13,173 nt of DNA from CAYNNP01 sp964398215 (lineage in GTDB: Bacteria > Planctomycetota > Planctomycetia > Pirellulales > Pirellulaceae): positions 1 through 13,173 of the forward strand of contig CAYNNP010000190.1 of assembly GCA_964398215.1 (NCBI GenBank). Reading direction: 5' to 3'. Numbering within the stretch: position 1 is the stretch's first letter; every line of letters begins with the position of its first letter. Positions 1-7,392 of the stretch are shown one piece after another. The translations under genes and the position numbers were made by a program. The notes below the pieces were generated by a model. The model did not search any database. It worked only from the letters and a program-made list of their open reading frames with translations, and was not told where the DNA came from.

Positions 1-7
1 TTTATAG

Positions 8-43
8 CATCCGAGGATGTCACCGATTGCCAGTGCTCGGATG
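8..43. repeat. Inverted repeat, 8-bp perfect arms, at left edge
   Basis: CATCCGAG at 8-15 is the exact reverse complement of CTCGGATG at 36-43, with a 20-base loop. It lies upstream of the first gene. It could be a terminator of a gene outside the window, a regulatory site, or chance. No T-tract follows it. Bases 44-159 show nothing else I can name. Confidence 0.35.
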
Positions 44-159
44 ATTGGAATATCCTTTGGCTGATATCTTCATGTAGGTTTTCGACGCTGATAAAAATCC
101 GTTTGATTGTTGACGTGCGAACTGGGTACGTTGTCCAGCCGAAATTCAGGGAACATCAG

Positions 160-435
160 ATGCCAGAGTGGACTAGTTGCAGACAATGCGGTGCGGAGAT
201 TTTGATCGACTCCAGCTTCTGCCAACATTGCGGTAGCAGCGATGAAGATAGCTGGCAGGACGATGGAGATGGCGATACGGACGATGATGATTTCGACTAC
301 GACGATTTTCTCGAGCGCGAATTCGGTAATGACCCGACGAATACTGACACGCCTACGCTCTACCGAATTGTCGCGATTGTTTTGCTGATTGGATTCATTT
401 TGATGCTGCTAAATTTCGGAGCTGGCCTGTTTTGA
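160..435 (+). CDS. Small membrane-anchored zinc-ribbon protein
   Basis: This 91-residue protein has an N-terminal zinc ribbon made of two CxxC knuckles (C7/C10 and C21/C24). A very acidic Asp/Glu-rich linker follows at about residues 27-55, and a single hydrophobic C-terminal helix at about 68-91 should anchor it in a membrane with the ribbon in the cytoplasm. I prefer the ATG at 160, preceded by an AGGGAA stretch, over the in-frame TTG at 103, because the extra 19 residues look unrelated to the zinc ribbon. The stop codon overlaps the possible TTG start of the biotin ligase gene, so the two are probably co-transcribed. No enzymatic motif is visible. The zinc-ribbon and tail-anchor reading is direct from sequence; the function is unknown. 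Confidence 0.75.
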   Translation: MPEWTSCRQCGAEILIDSSFCQHCGSSDEDSWQDDGDGDTDDDDFDYDDFLEREFGNDPTNTDTPTLYRIVAIVLLIGFILMLLNFGAGLF

Positions 436-1283
436 ATCAGAAATCGCGACACGAAATGGGACTCACGACTCATGGATGCGTGAATCCGGCAGGGGTCCAA
501 GTTATCGAACAATTGTTAGACGAATCAACGATAAAGTCAGCAGTCTATTGGCACGAAATTGATTCTACGAACGCACAAGCGATCGACGACTTGGGGACGC
601 CACTGTCCACGGATGAATTTCCACGCATGTACCTGACTGACAATCAAACAAGCGGTCGTGGACGGCATGGACGAAAGTGGCAAAGTAGCCTTCAGAATCT
701 TGCCTTCTCGATCACGTTTGCGATCCCAAGCTCCAATCCACCACCGCTACTGTCATTGTCGGCTGGTGTCGCCGCCGCCCGTGCGATTGAATTCGTGTGC
801 GCACCGATTCGTTGTCGATTGAAATGGCCAAACGATGTTTACATCGATGGTGGTAAAGTTGCTGGCGTACTGATTGAATCCCGCCCCCATGCTGACCGGT
901 TCGTGATTGGGGTTGGCGTGAACGTAGGTGAGGCGCCGGAACTGCAATTGATTGCAGATGCTGACGACAACCCTAATCCAATTCGCCCAAAGTCGATTTC
1001 CGATTCAATCAGCCGAAGTGCAAGTAAATTCGAACTGCTCGAGGCAATCGTGTCCCAATTGGTTGCTGTGATCACAACAGCACAGGATGACGTTTCAGTT
1101 TTGAAAGACTATCGAGAACGCTGCATGCTGTCGGGCAAACCAATCTCGCTATCGTCCGCAAACGGTGAAAAAGTCTCAGGCATCTGCGAAGGCATCTCAG
1201 AGTCAGGTGACTTGGTGGTTGGGACCGCAAGCGGTTCGACAACGTTCCGCAGCGGCGAAGCGTCAGAGATACGGCCCAGCTGA
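432..1283 (+). CDS. birA: Biotin--[acetyl-CoA-carboxylase] ligase
   Basis: The enzyme makes biotinyl-5'-AMP from biotin and ATP and attaches biotin to the carrier-domain lysine of acetyl-CoA carboxylase (and pyruvate carboxylase if present). Visible family motifs are DSTNAQA near residue 44, the adenylate-binding loop GRGRHGRKW at 75-83, KWPNDV at 131-136, the catalytic-lysine segment GGKVAGVL (K142) and GVGVNV at 160-165. A small C-terminal SH3-like domain begins near 233. There is no N-terminal winged-helix domain of the E. coli BirA type, so this is a group I ligase that should not act as the biotin repressor. The listed start is a TTG overlapping the stop of the zinc-ribbon gene by four bases; an ATG at 456 is an equally reasonable start. 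Translational coupling to the upstream gene is likely. Confidence 0.93.
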   Translation: MNQKSRHEMGLTTHGCVNPAGVQVIEQLLDESTIKSAVYWHEIDSTNAQAIDDLGTPLSTDEFPRMYLTDNQTSGRGRHGRKWQSSLQNLAFSITFAIPSSNPPPLLSLSAGVAAARAIEFVCAPIRCRLKWPNDVYIDGGKVAGVLIESRPHADRFVIGVGVNVGEAPELQLIADADDNPNPIRPKSISDSISRSASKFELLEAIVSQLVAVITTAQDDVSVLKDYRERCMLSGKPISLSSANGEKVSGICEGISESGDLVVGTASGSTTFRSGEASEIRPS

Positions 1284-1300
1284 ATTCACCAGCTCGAAAT

Positions 1301-1437
1301 TGTAGGCCGTATCCAGCAAACTATTCGTGTGCCGGAACTTCGGTCGATCGTTGTAGAGTTATTGCAACCGCGGAACGTCTAAAAATGGATTGGTTTGCGC
1401 AACTACGGCACTTCTATCGACCTTGGTCCGGCCTACA
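1301..1437. repeat. Diverged inverted pair of intergenic repeat segments
   Basis: TGTAGGCCG at 1301-1309 is exactly reverse-complementary to CGGCCTACA at 1429-1437. The similarity continues inward in diverged form: both arms reach a GTGCCG block about 25 bases further in. I read this as two copies of one short intergenic repeat in opposite orientation. Similar 'GTAGGCCGGA' elements are, from memory, dispersed in Rhodopirellula-type genomes, but I could not check that here. The element lies between the convergent birA and TlpA-like genes. Confidence 0.45.
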
Positions 1438-1446
1438 TTCCGCGCA

Positions 1447-1464
1447 CCCAACGTTCGCGTTGGG
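1447..1464. terminator. Stem-loop with TTCG loop, candidate bidirectional terminator
   Basis: CCCAACG (1447-1453) and CGTTGGG (1458-1464) form a perfect 7-bp stem closed by a TTCG tetraloop. It sits between the ends of two convergent genes, where a transcript end is expected on both strands. There is no T-tract, so a terminator role is inferred from position and structure only. Confidence 0.45.
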
Positions 1465-1474
1465 CTGAGATGGC

Positions 1475-1506
1475 CGAAAGTCTTGACGGCATCGCCAAGA
1501 CTTTCG
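1475..1506. repeat. 11-bp perfect inverted repeat between convergent genes
   Basis: CGAAAGTCTTG at 1475-1485 pairs perfectly with CAAGACTTTCG at 1496-1506 around a 10-base loop. It ends 15 bases from the stop codon of the TlpA-like gene, so it would fold at the 3' end of that mRNA and could also stop birA transcripts. Together with the TTCG hairpin just upstream it forms a tandem pair that looks like one modular intergenic element. Confidence 0.5.
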
Positions 1507-1521
1507 CTACGTAAGAACTGG

Positions 1522-2994
1522 CTATTTCTTTTTGGCGCTGATCAGCTCTTTGATTTTGGCGTGGATTTCTTTTGCTGTTGCCTCTCCTGCTCCTGTCTTT
1601 ACAAGCTGGACAACACCGTCGCGACCGATCAGCACCACGTGTGGGATTCCTTGGACACCAAACTCGCTTCCCATCTTGCTTCCTTCTGGGGTGACGATGA
1701 CCGGGTGCTCCAATTTGTGGTGCTCTAGAAACGATGCAAGTGTCGCTCGCTCAGCTTCCGGAGTTACCTCTCCATCAGCTTGTGACGCCCGTTTGCGTTC
1801 GTCGTTCCACTCATAGTTGTAGTATTGAGTAACTCCAACAATCTCGAATCCGTCATCTGAAAACTCTTCTCGCCATTCACGCAAATGCGGAAACGTTGCA
1901 ATGCAAGGTCCACACCACATCGCCCAGAAATCTAGCATGACAACCTTTCCTTTTAGGTCATCACGTTCCATCGCGATCACGTTCACCCAAGCATCAATGT
2001 CCCAGTCAGGCGAAGGTTTCCCGACCAGTGATTCGACTTTCTTGGCTTCTGCCATTTGTTCGTTCAAAAGGTCGATGCGTCGCAAAACGGCTTGTACTGA
2101 TCGGTTGCGAGCAGCCACCGTGTTCAGTTTTTCAGCAACAGCCTTGATACGTTCTTTCGTTGCGTCCGGGTCATCTTGGTCCCAGCGAGTGATCATCATG
2201 TATTGCGTTTCTGCATAGTGCTTTTGAAGTAATCGCGACTTGGGATATTTCGCCAACGCTGACTCAGTCAATTCGTCGAGTTGCGTTATGAACTCGTCTC
2301 GCCATGAATCGTTACCACGATCATTCGACGTCAATGTGGTCAACATCGTCACCAAAGCTCGCATGGACTGCTCGGAACCCTGTTTTGAATCATTGATCTT
2401 TGCTAGCCGTGCAACTTGTGCCTTGACCAACGTGGTTGCTTCATCCACCTTTTCGTCGTCAACCAAAAACTGAGCCTTTAAAACAGCTAGCTGAGACTGC
2501 GGAATCAGTGGTTGGACTTTTGCTTTTTGATCAACGGCGGTTAAGACTTCAAAAGCCCGGTCAACCGACTCTCGCAACGCCTTTCCATCGCGAGACTGCT
2601 CGGTGACTTCCTGCATGCTCTGAATCGTCTGCCACATTCCATATTGATTCTGGGCTTGATCAGCATGTTTGATCTGGAAATCCAACAGGTTGCCGAATTG
2701 CTGATTGGCTTCGTCATACTTTCCATCTTTCAGCAAAGCCGCTGCCAGTGAGTGACGAAGTACATTCAAGTCCTCAGAGTCAGGATTCTTTTTGATCAGT
2801 CCATCAAGGTATTCAGTCGCGCCGCTCAAGTCTTCGTCGATCCGCTTGTTCAGGTCGGCTTGAGTTTTCCGAAACGCGTCCAGACCGTTTTGGTCGTCAG
2901 CCGTAGCCCGAAAGCCTTTTTGGCCGATCAGCAAGATGGCAAGCATTGCTGCCGCGACGACAGTGACCAGTGATCGGTTACGAATGGTGGACAT
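1522..2994 (-). CDS. Exported TlpA-like thioredoxin-domain protein with helical N-terminal region
   Basis: The 490-residue protein starts with a positively charged stretch and a hydrophobic segment (about residues 9-24), a signal peptide or membrane anchor, so it should work outside the cytoplasmic membrane. Residues about 35-320 are mostly helical and contain TPR-like stretches (for example around 58-105). The C-terminal 165 residues form a thioredoxin/TlpA domain with the active site WCGPC (cysteines 361 and 364) and the conserved cis-proline in GIPH (P451). Such domains reduce or exchange disulfides in exported or haem-carrying proteins. The ATG at 2994 is supported by AAGGAA five bases upstream. 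The gene follows the lipid cluster on the same strand but 167 bp away, with a weak hairpin between, so it is probably a separate unit. The partner protein is unknown. Confidence 0.88.
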   Translation of the reverse strand: MSTIRNRSLVTVVAAAMLAILLIGQKGFRATADDQNGLDAFRKTQADLNKRIDEDLSGATEYLDGLIKKNPDSEDLNVLRHSLAAALLKDGKYDEANQQFGNLLDFQIKHADQAQNQYGMWQTIQSMQEVTEQSRDGKALRESVDRAFEVLTAVDQKAKVQPLIPQSQLAVLKAQFLVDDEKVDEATTLVKAQVARLAKINDSKQGSEQSMRALVTMLTTLTSNDRGNDSWRDEFITQLDELTESALAKYPKSRLLQKHYAETQYMMITRWDQDDPDATKERIKAVAEKLNTVAARNRSVQAVLRRIDLLNEQMAEAKKVESLVGKPSPDWDIDAWVNVIAMERDDLKGKVVMLDFWAMWCGPCIATFPHLREWREEFSDDGFEIVGVTQYYNYEWNDERKRASQADGEVTPEAERATLASFLEHHKLEHPVIVTPEGSKMGSEFGVQGIPHVVLIGRDGVVQLVKTGAGEATAKEIHAKIKELISAKKK

Positions 2995-3092
2995 TTTGGT
3001 TCCTTTGGCAACGCAAAAAATGAAGTGGAATCGGGTTAGATCCTTGTACGCTATTGTCCTCGAAACTCAAGCCCATTTCTAGTTCGACCTAG

Positions 3093-3107
3093 CCCGATGG
3101 AGTCGGG
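3093..3107 (-). terminator. Short hairpin after the FAD oxidoreductase gene
   Basis: CCCGA (3093-3097) and TCGGG (3103-3107) form a 5-bp stem with a 5-base loop, 55 bp beyond the stop codon of the FAD oxidoreductase gene and upstream of the TlpA-like gene. It lacks a T-tract, so it is a weak terminator candidate. Confidence 0.25.
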
Positions 3108-3161
3108 ACCACGGAAATTGGGTGCATTTCTGCCTGGAAAGAAGATTCGAGCGGCGTGCGG

Positions 3162-4562
3162 CTACATCAAACAATGTCGATTTGCCATGCTGATCCCGCT
3201 GACGATCGCGCCAACGATGCCAACGAAACCCTGGTCTGTGCCACATAGAAATAGATTGGGCAGATGAGTTGTGCCATCCAATTTCTTGTCCGGCGCGCCA
3301 TAAACAGCGCCGTTATCATGCCAAGTAAAGCGGCGAATCGTCTTGGGGGTGAACACATCGGTATCGACGACGTATCTGCGAAAGTCAGGCATGAAGCGGA
3401 CGGCCGACTCAATCGCTTCGTCATACTGCGTGACTTTCTCGGCCTGATACTTCTTGTCCGGTAAATCGCACCAGCGATCATGGTTGGCCAAGGTCGTGAT
3501 ACGGATCACACCATCGGGCAACTCACCTTCATCCGCTTCGTAGATATAGTTGTTTGGCGAACAAATCACACCGGTTCGCGCATCACACAGCGTGTCGTCG
3601 GGGCGCTGCCAATGAAATTTTTCGCTGTCGTTATAGAACACGATGGTGCGGTCGAAACCGAATGACTGCGGCATGCGATCCAAGACCGAGATCGATTCGA
3701 TGAACGACAGTTGTCCAGCTTTGGCGACGTCAACTTCAGTAACGTCATCGCACATCCGCATCGTTTCTAGGCTGCCTGCTGAGGACAGCACCCGATCGGC
3801 TTGCAGTTCGGTTCCATCGTCAAGAACGACTCCCATGGCCCTGTCGTCTTCGACATGAATTCGTTCGACACCGCTGCGTAGCTTTAGTTCGCCGCCAAGC
3901 CCACGGAATTTGCGAACCAGGTTCTTTAAAATCAATCGGACGCCTTTGAATGGACGCCCAAATCCTTCCAGGTAGCAGGCACGAAACATGATGCAAAACT
4001 GACCGTAGTCCATGTCGTTTTGCCTAGCATTGCCGTACCACATCAATGGGCAAAGCAACATTTCGATCAGCAACGGTTCGCTCAGATGCTCCGCCAATAC
4101 TTCTTTGGCACTGCGCATGAAGTTCGGATGATCGCCATCCATGTCGCTGTAGTCCAGCAACGTATCACAGACCTTTTGAAAGCCATCGACCTGATCGGGA
4201 AAGCGGTCTGCAATCTCACTTTTCAACAATTCAATATCGTTATTGAAATCCAAACTGACATCAGGGAAACGAATCGACGACCCAACTTGTTCCGCAAGTT
4301 GAAAGTCTTCCCATTTGAAACGCAGTTGACGAATCAGCTTTGCCAGCGGGCCACGCTTGTCACCTTTGCGAGCGAAATTTGTCATCGCGTGAAGGCCAAC
4401 ATCATAGTCACGGCCGTTCATTCGATAGAACGAGTTCAACCCACCGATCGTATAGTGGCGTTCCAGAATGCAAACTCGCTGGTCAAAGTGCGCCAAGCGA
4501 ATTCCAGCAGCCAACCCGCTCATTCCCGCCCCAATGATGATCGTGTCGTATTTTGATGACAT
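3162..4562 (-). CDS. CrtI/CrtISO-like FAD-dependent oxidoreductase (phytoene desaturase / retinol saturase superfamily)
   Basis: This 466-residue flavoprotein opens with a dinucleotide-binding fold: GAGMSG at 11-16, E34 at the end of the second strand to hold the FAD ribose, and GG at 40-41 in the IGGLNSFY stretch. The C-terminus carries the matching FAD motif LFLCGTDQGFVGIVGAI. This layout is that of the COG1233 family, which includes phytoene desaturases, carotene isomerases and retinol saturases; members desaturate, saturate or isomerise long hydrophobic chains. The length is normal for the family. It lies 63 bp after an acyl carrier protein gene, with a ketosynthase and a ketoreductase upstream and no other carotenoid genes, so its substrate is more likely an acyl chain than a carotenoid (inference). 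The start is the ATG at 4562. The exact reaction cannot be read from sequence. Confidence 0.88.
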   Translation of the reverse strand: MSSKYDTIIIGAGMSGLAAGIRLAHFDQRVCILERHYTIGGLNSFYRMNGRDYDVGLHAMTNFARKGDKRGPLAKLIRQLRFKWEDFQLAEQVGSSIRFPDVSLDFNNDIELLKSEIADRFPDQVDGFQKVCDTLLDYSDMDGDHPNFMRSAKEVLAEHLSEPLLIEMLLCPLMWYGNARQNDMDYGQFCIMFRACYLEGFGRPFKGVRLILKNLVRKFRGLGGELKLRSGVERIHVEDDRAMGVVLDDGTELQADRVLSSAGSLETMRMCDDVTEVDVAKAGQLSFIESISVLDRMPQSFGFDRTIVFYNDSEKFHWQRPDDTLCDARTGVICSPNNYIYEADEGELPDGVIRITTLANHDRWCDLPDKKYQAEKVTQYDEAIESAVRFMPDFRRYVVDTDVFTPKTIRRFTWHDNGAVYGAPDKKLDGTTHLPNLFLCGTDQGFVGIVGAIVSGISMANRHCLM

Positions 4563-4588
4563 GGGCGGTGCAGGGGTTGGATCAAGCG

Positions 4589-4616
4589 GAGCCGCGAAAT
4601 CAAAACGGCTTCGCGG
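4589..4616 (-). promoter_or_regulatory. Intercistronic hairpin with two exclusive folds
   Basis: Between the ACP stop and the FAD oxidoreductase start, CCGCGAA (4592-4598) pairs perfectly with TTCGCGG (4610-4616). A competing stem pairs AGCCG (4590-4594) with CGGCT (4606-4610). The two cannot form together. It could set the relative amounts of the two mRNA segments by processing or attenuation. The complementarity is seen directly; the role is inferred. Confidence 0.35.
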
Positions 4617-4625
4617 TAGTCACAA

Positions 4626-4886
4626 CTAGGACTTAACGATGTCAACCATCTTCGGTTCTAGATAGGTAACTGTAGAGTGCATGCTGGCCAGGTGACCATA
4701 GTCCTCTTCAGGAATCTGGACGCGATGTCGCTTGCGCAGCTCCATCACAATGTCCAGAAAGTCCATGCTGTCCAGTTCCAACTGATCACGAAACGGCTGT
4801 TCGTCATTCAGGCTATCCAGATCTTCGTCTGGCGAAATGTCATCGAGAATATCCAAGATCTCTTCACGGATTTCTGCGGGCGTCAT
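4626..4886 (-). CDS. Acyl carrier protein
   Basis: An 86-residue acidic four-helix carrier protein. The phosphopantetheine attachment site is S40 in LDSMDF, the usual DSL/DSM context. The helix II-III region with VQIPEEDYGHLASM matches the canonical ACP pattern. It should carry the growing acyl chain as a thioester between the adjacent ketosynthase and ketoreductase, and present it to the FAD enzyme encoded next. It is placed 70 bp after the ketosynthase stop and 63 bp before the FAD enzyme. It is probably a dedicated carrier rather than the housekeeping AcpP, because it sits away from fabD/plsX-type genes, at least within this window. The ATG at 4886 gives normal ACP length. Confidence 0.93.
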   Translation of the reverse strand: MTPAEIREEILDILDDISPDEDLDSLNDEQPFRDQLELDSMDFLDIVMELRKRHRVQIPEEDYGHLASMHSTVTYLEPKMVDIVKS

Positions 4887-4956
4887 GGATTCGAGTTTCT
4901 CAGGCTTGGGAAAAGGTAAATCGTTTTGATTGGTTTGATTGTTGGTCAGTAATAAT

Positions 4957-6216
4957 TCACACGCGGCCGATCACGACAACTGAATTGATGCCTAGCATGC
5001 CAAAAGAATTATTCAGGATATAGTCAACTTGGTCGGTCTCTTGGACTTCATTCAGTACCAGTCCCGGTAAATCACAGTCGGGATCCAAATCGTCGACGTT
5101 GATGGTTGGATGGACAGCGTTATCTTTGAAGGAAGCCATGTTGCCAGCCAGTTCCAGTGCGCCAGCGGCACCCATTGCATGGCCAATGTAGCTCTTGGTG
5201 TTGTTGATTCGAACCGTATCGCAATTGCCGAATACTTCTCGCAAGGCCTTGCACTCTTGAGAATCGCCGCTGGCGGTGCCAGTGGCGTGCGTACTGACAA
5301 TGTCGATTTGTTCCGGCTCGAGCCCCGCACGATCCAAAGCCATGCGAACGCACTGAGCCTGCCGTTCGGGGTTCGGCAAAACAAAATCCGTAGCGTCGGT
5401 ATTCATTGCGTATCCGACTAGCTCGCCATAGATCTCAGCGCCGCGTGCTTTCGCATCGCTCATCCGCTCGAGTGTGTATAGACATCCGCCTTCGGCGACA
5501 ACAATTCCGTTTCGTCCACGATCGAACGGACGCGATGCCTTCGTAGGATCATCGTGCTTTGCCAAAGCGTTCTGACTATTGAAGCTGGCAAAGATCCCAA
5601 ACGTATGGATGCTTTCACTGGTACCGCCAGCCAATGCAAGATCACACTCGCCCAGTCGCAACATCTGTGCGCCTTGGATCAACCCAGCATTTCCAGCTGC
5701 ACACGCGGCACCGATCGTGTAGTGGGGACCGGTGATCCCCAAGTTCAAAGCGATTTCGCCAGCCGGGTTGTTTGCAACAGTTCGCGGATTGTGGTGATGC
5801 GACCAACACGATGTGTCGTAGTCGAAACCTTTGATGACAAAAATTTCGTTCTCAGTTTCGACGTTTCCATGTTCGGTCACGCCGACGTAGATCCCCACTC
5901 GGGACTTGTCAAAATTTTCCCAATCCAAGCCTGAGTGCGCGATCGCTTCGTTGGCCGTATAAACGCCCACACTGCCCGCCCGAGTACCACGGCGTACGTC
6001 TTTCTTTTTTTGGTACTTCGTCTGTTCGAAATCGCAGATCCCCGCGAGCGTTTCGCCAAAGTAGCGAATTTCATAAGGCTTGACTCCGCTTCGTTTCTCC
6101 AACAGAGCTTCACGAAACGTGCTCCAGTCATTCCCGTTTGGCGAAGTTAGGCCTAAACCGGTGATAACGATCCGTTGATCTTCGGGCAGTTGGGCGGCAC
6201 GGTTAGGAGCAATCAA
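4957..6216 (-). CDS. Beta-ketoacyl-ACP synthase, FabF (KAS II) family
   Basis: It condenses an acyl chain with malonyl-ACP by decarboxylative Claisen condensation. The reading frame is open to a TTG at 6333 (458 codons), but residues homologous to other KAS proteins begin only at RIVITGLGLTSPNG. I therefore chose the TTG at 6216 (419 residues, close to the ~412 of FabF); TTG at 6237 and GTG at 6282 are alternatives and none has a clear ribosome-binding site. Numbered from 6216, the full catalytic set is present: nucleophile C172 in GAACAAG, H310 in STHATGT, K341, and H346 in KSYIGH. The first histidine motif reads HATGT where many KAS proteins have HGTGT or HGTST. It lies between the SDR and ACP genes. 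It is probably a dedicated chain-elongating enzyme for the cluster's product; whether it starts or only extends chains is unknown. Confidence 0.9.
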   Translation of the reverse strand: MIAPNRAAQLPEDQRIVITGLGLTSPNGNDWSTFREALLEKRSGVKPYEIRYFGETLAGICDFEQTKYQKKKDVRRGTRAGSVGVYTANEAIAHSGLDWENFDKSRVGIYVGVTEHGNVETENEIFVIKGFDYDTSCWSHHHNPRTVANNPAGEIALNLGITGPHYTIGAACAAGNAGLIQGAQMLRLGECDLALAGGTSESIHTFGIFASFNSQNALAKHDDPTKASRPFDRGRNGIVVAEGGCLYTLERMSDAKARGAEIYGELVGYAMNTDATDFVLPNPERQAQCVRMALDRAGLEPEQIDIVSTHATGTASGDSQECKALREVFGNCDTVRINNTKSYIGHAMGAAGALELAGNMASFKDNAVHPTINVDDLDPDCDLPGLVLNEVQETDQVDYILNNSFGMLGINSVVVIGRV

Positions 6217-6473
6217 GGGAGAATCCGAGCAAATCGGCAAACGCGGGACAAAATTCTTTTGGGAGCGACGCAAACCATTCACACAGCCGCTATCGCTTGC
6301 GACAAGGCTAACAAGTAGCCAAAAAGCTGGCAACTAGCTGCGTTTTTTGCTCGTGAAACTGATGGTTTGCGGGGCACCATCCATGCTACCAACCCACGAA
6401 ATTACTCCCCGCTCGCCCAGAAAGTTTCAGCCCGATCTTTCGCTAAGAGGCGGCCCCGAACCTGCACCGGTCC

Positions 6474-7244
6474 TTAGTGGCAAGTCCAACCACCATCAAC
6501 CGTCAACATGCTGCCAGTCATATAGCTGGAGGCGGGGCTGCTCAAGAACACAACGGCTCCACAAATTTCCTGCAACTCGCCCCACCGACCAAGCGGTACT
6601 GCTCCGACAATATTCTTCTTGGCTTCCTCGGTGTCCTTGATCGGCAGGTTCATCGGAGTCAGAAAAGGGCCCGGACAGATTGCATTGCACAGAATGTTGT
6701 GCGGTGCCAATTCCAGAGCCAACGCCCGCGTCATCTGAACAACCGCTCCCTTGCTGGACGCATACGGTGTCCGATTTGCCAAGCCAACAAGCCCCAGCGT
6801 ACTAGCCACATTGATGATTCGCCCACCACCCGCTGCTTTCATCGCTGGCACAACGGCTCGGCTGGCTAACCACACGCCGTCAACGTTGACCTGAAACACT
6901 TTTCGAAACGAATCAAAATCCAACTCGTCGATCGGCCCTCGAATGTTGACCCCCGCGTTGTTGACCAGCACGTTGACATCGCCCAGTTCACTCGCAACCG
7001 TTTCGACCAAAGCTGGTACGGCCTCAGCATCGCTCACATCGCACCGCAATCCGATCACTGTTTGCCCACTCTCGGCTGCGATCTCTTGCGCTACTTGACT
7101 GGCTTCGTCTGCGTTGCGACTGCAAATCGCCACCCGCGCCCCAGCGCTGGCCAACCCAAACGCCATGATCTTGCCCAGCCCCTTGGATCCACCGGTCACC
7201 AAGGCAACCTGCCCATCCAAGCGAAACATTTTGTTGATATCCAT
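6474..7244 (-). CDS. SDR-family oxidoreductase, FabG-like 3-ketoacyl-ACP reductase
   Basis: A 256-residue classical short-chain dehydrogenase/reductase. Visible motifs are the NAD(P)-binding TGGSKGLG at 17-24, NNAG at 95-98, catalytic N120, S148, Y161 and K165 (YxxxK), and the PGP segment near 191. R43 in CSRN after the second strand favours NADPH. In this context it most likely reduces the beta-keto group made by the adjacent ketosynthase, but SDRs of the gluconate/glucose dehydrogenase type look similar, so substrate assignment rests on the neighbours. I chose ATG 7244 over the GTG at 7250 since it gives the usual short N-terminus; GGGTGG lies just upstream. It is first in the lipid cluster; a 257-bp stretch containing the disputed ketosynthase N-terminus separates it from the next gene's preferred start. 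Confidence 0.85.
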   Translation of the reverse strand: MDINKMFRLDGQVALVTGGSKGLGKIMAFGLASAGARVAICSRNADEASQVAQEIAAESGQTVIGLRCDVSDAEAVPALVETVASELGDVNVLVNNAGVNIRGPIDELDFDSFRKVFQVNVDGVWLASRAVVPAMKAAGGGRIINVASTLGLVGLANRTPYASSKGAVVQMTRALALELAPHNILCNAICPGPFLTPMNLPIKDTEEAKKNIVGAVPLGRWGELQEICGAVVFLSSPASSYMTGSMLTVDGGWTCH

Positions 7245-7370
7245 GACCACCCAACCGAGTACTTTTCAATCGTGTTGATGCATGAGTATCGATCAGAAGC
7301 GGACAAGCTGGAAGCCCATCCTGATGTTTGGACGGACTTGCCATCCTGTCACTGAAATTTAATTCAGCCT

Positions 7371-7392
7371 ACGGGCCAACGCTTACGCCCGT
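7371..7392 (-). terminator. Hairpin spanning the stop codon of the zinc-ribbon gene
   Basis: ACGGGC (7371-7376) pairs with GCCCGT (7387-7392) around a 10-base loop that contains the TAA of the zinc-ribbon gene. The block from 7367 to 7392 resembles a short 'GGCGTAAGC...GGCCCGTAGGC' intergenic repeat that I associate with planctomycetes (memory, unverified). It could end transcription before the SDR gene, although no T-tract follows. Confidence 0.35.

Noticed and set aside
1390..1728. 112-codon plus-strand frame running from the repeat gap into the TlpA-like gene
   Set aside because: It is antisense to the well-supported thioredoxin domain and translates the hairpin repeat; composition is not protein-like.
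4020..4556. 178-codon plus-strand frame
   Set aside because: It lies entirely antisense to the N-terminal half of the FAD oxidoreductase, whose motifs are clear.
3162..4562. Carotenoid biosynthesis cluster (phytoene desaturase proper)
   Set aside because: No phytoene synthase, cyclase or other carotenoid gene is nearby; the neighbours are KAS, ACP and SDR, so a carotenoid substrate is not supported by context.
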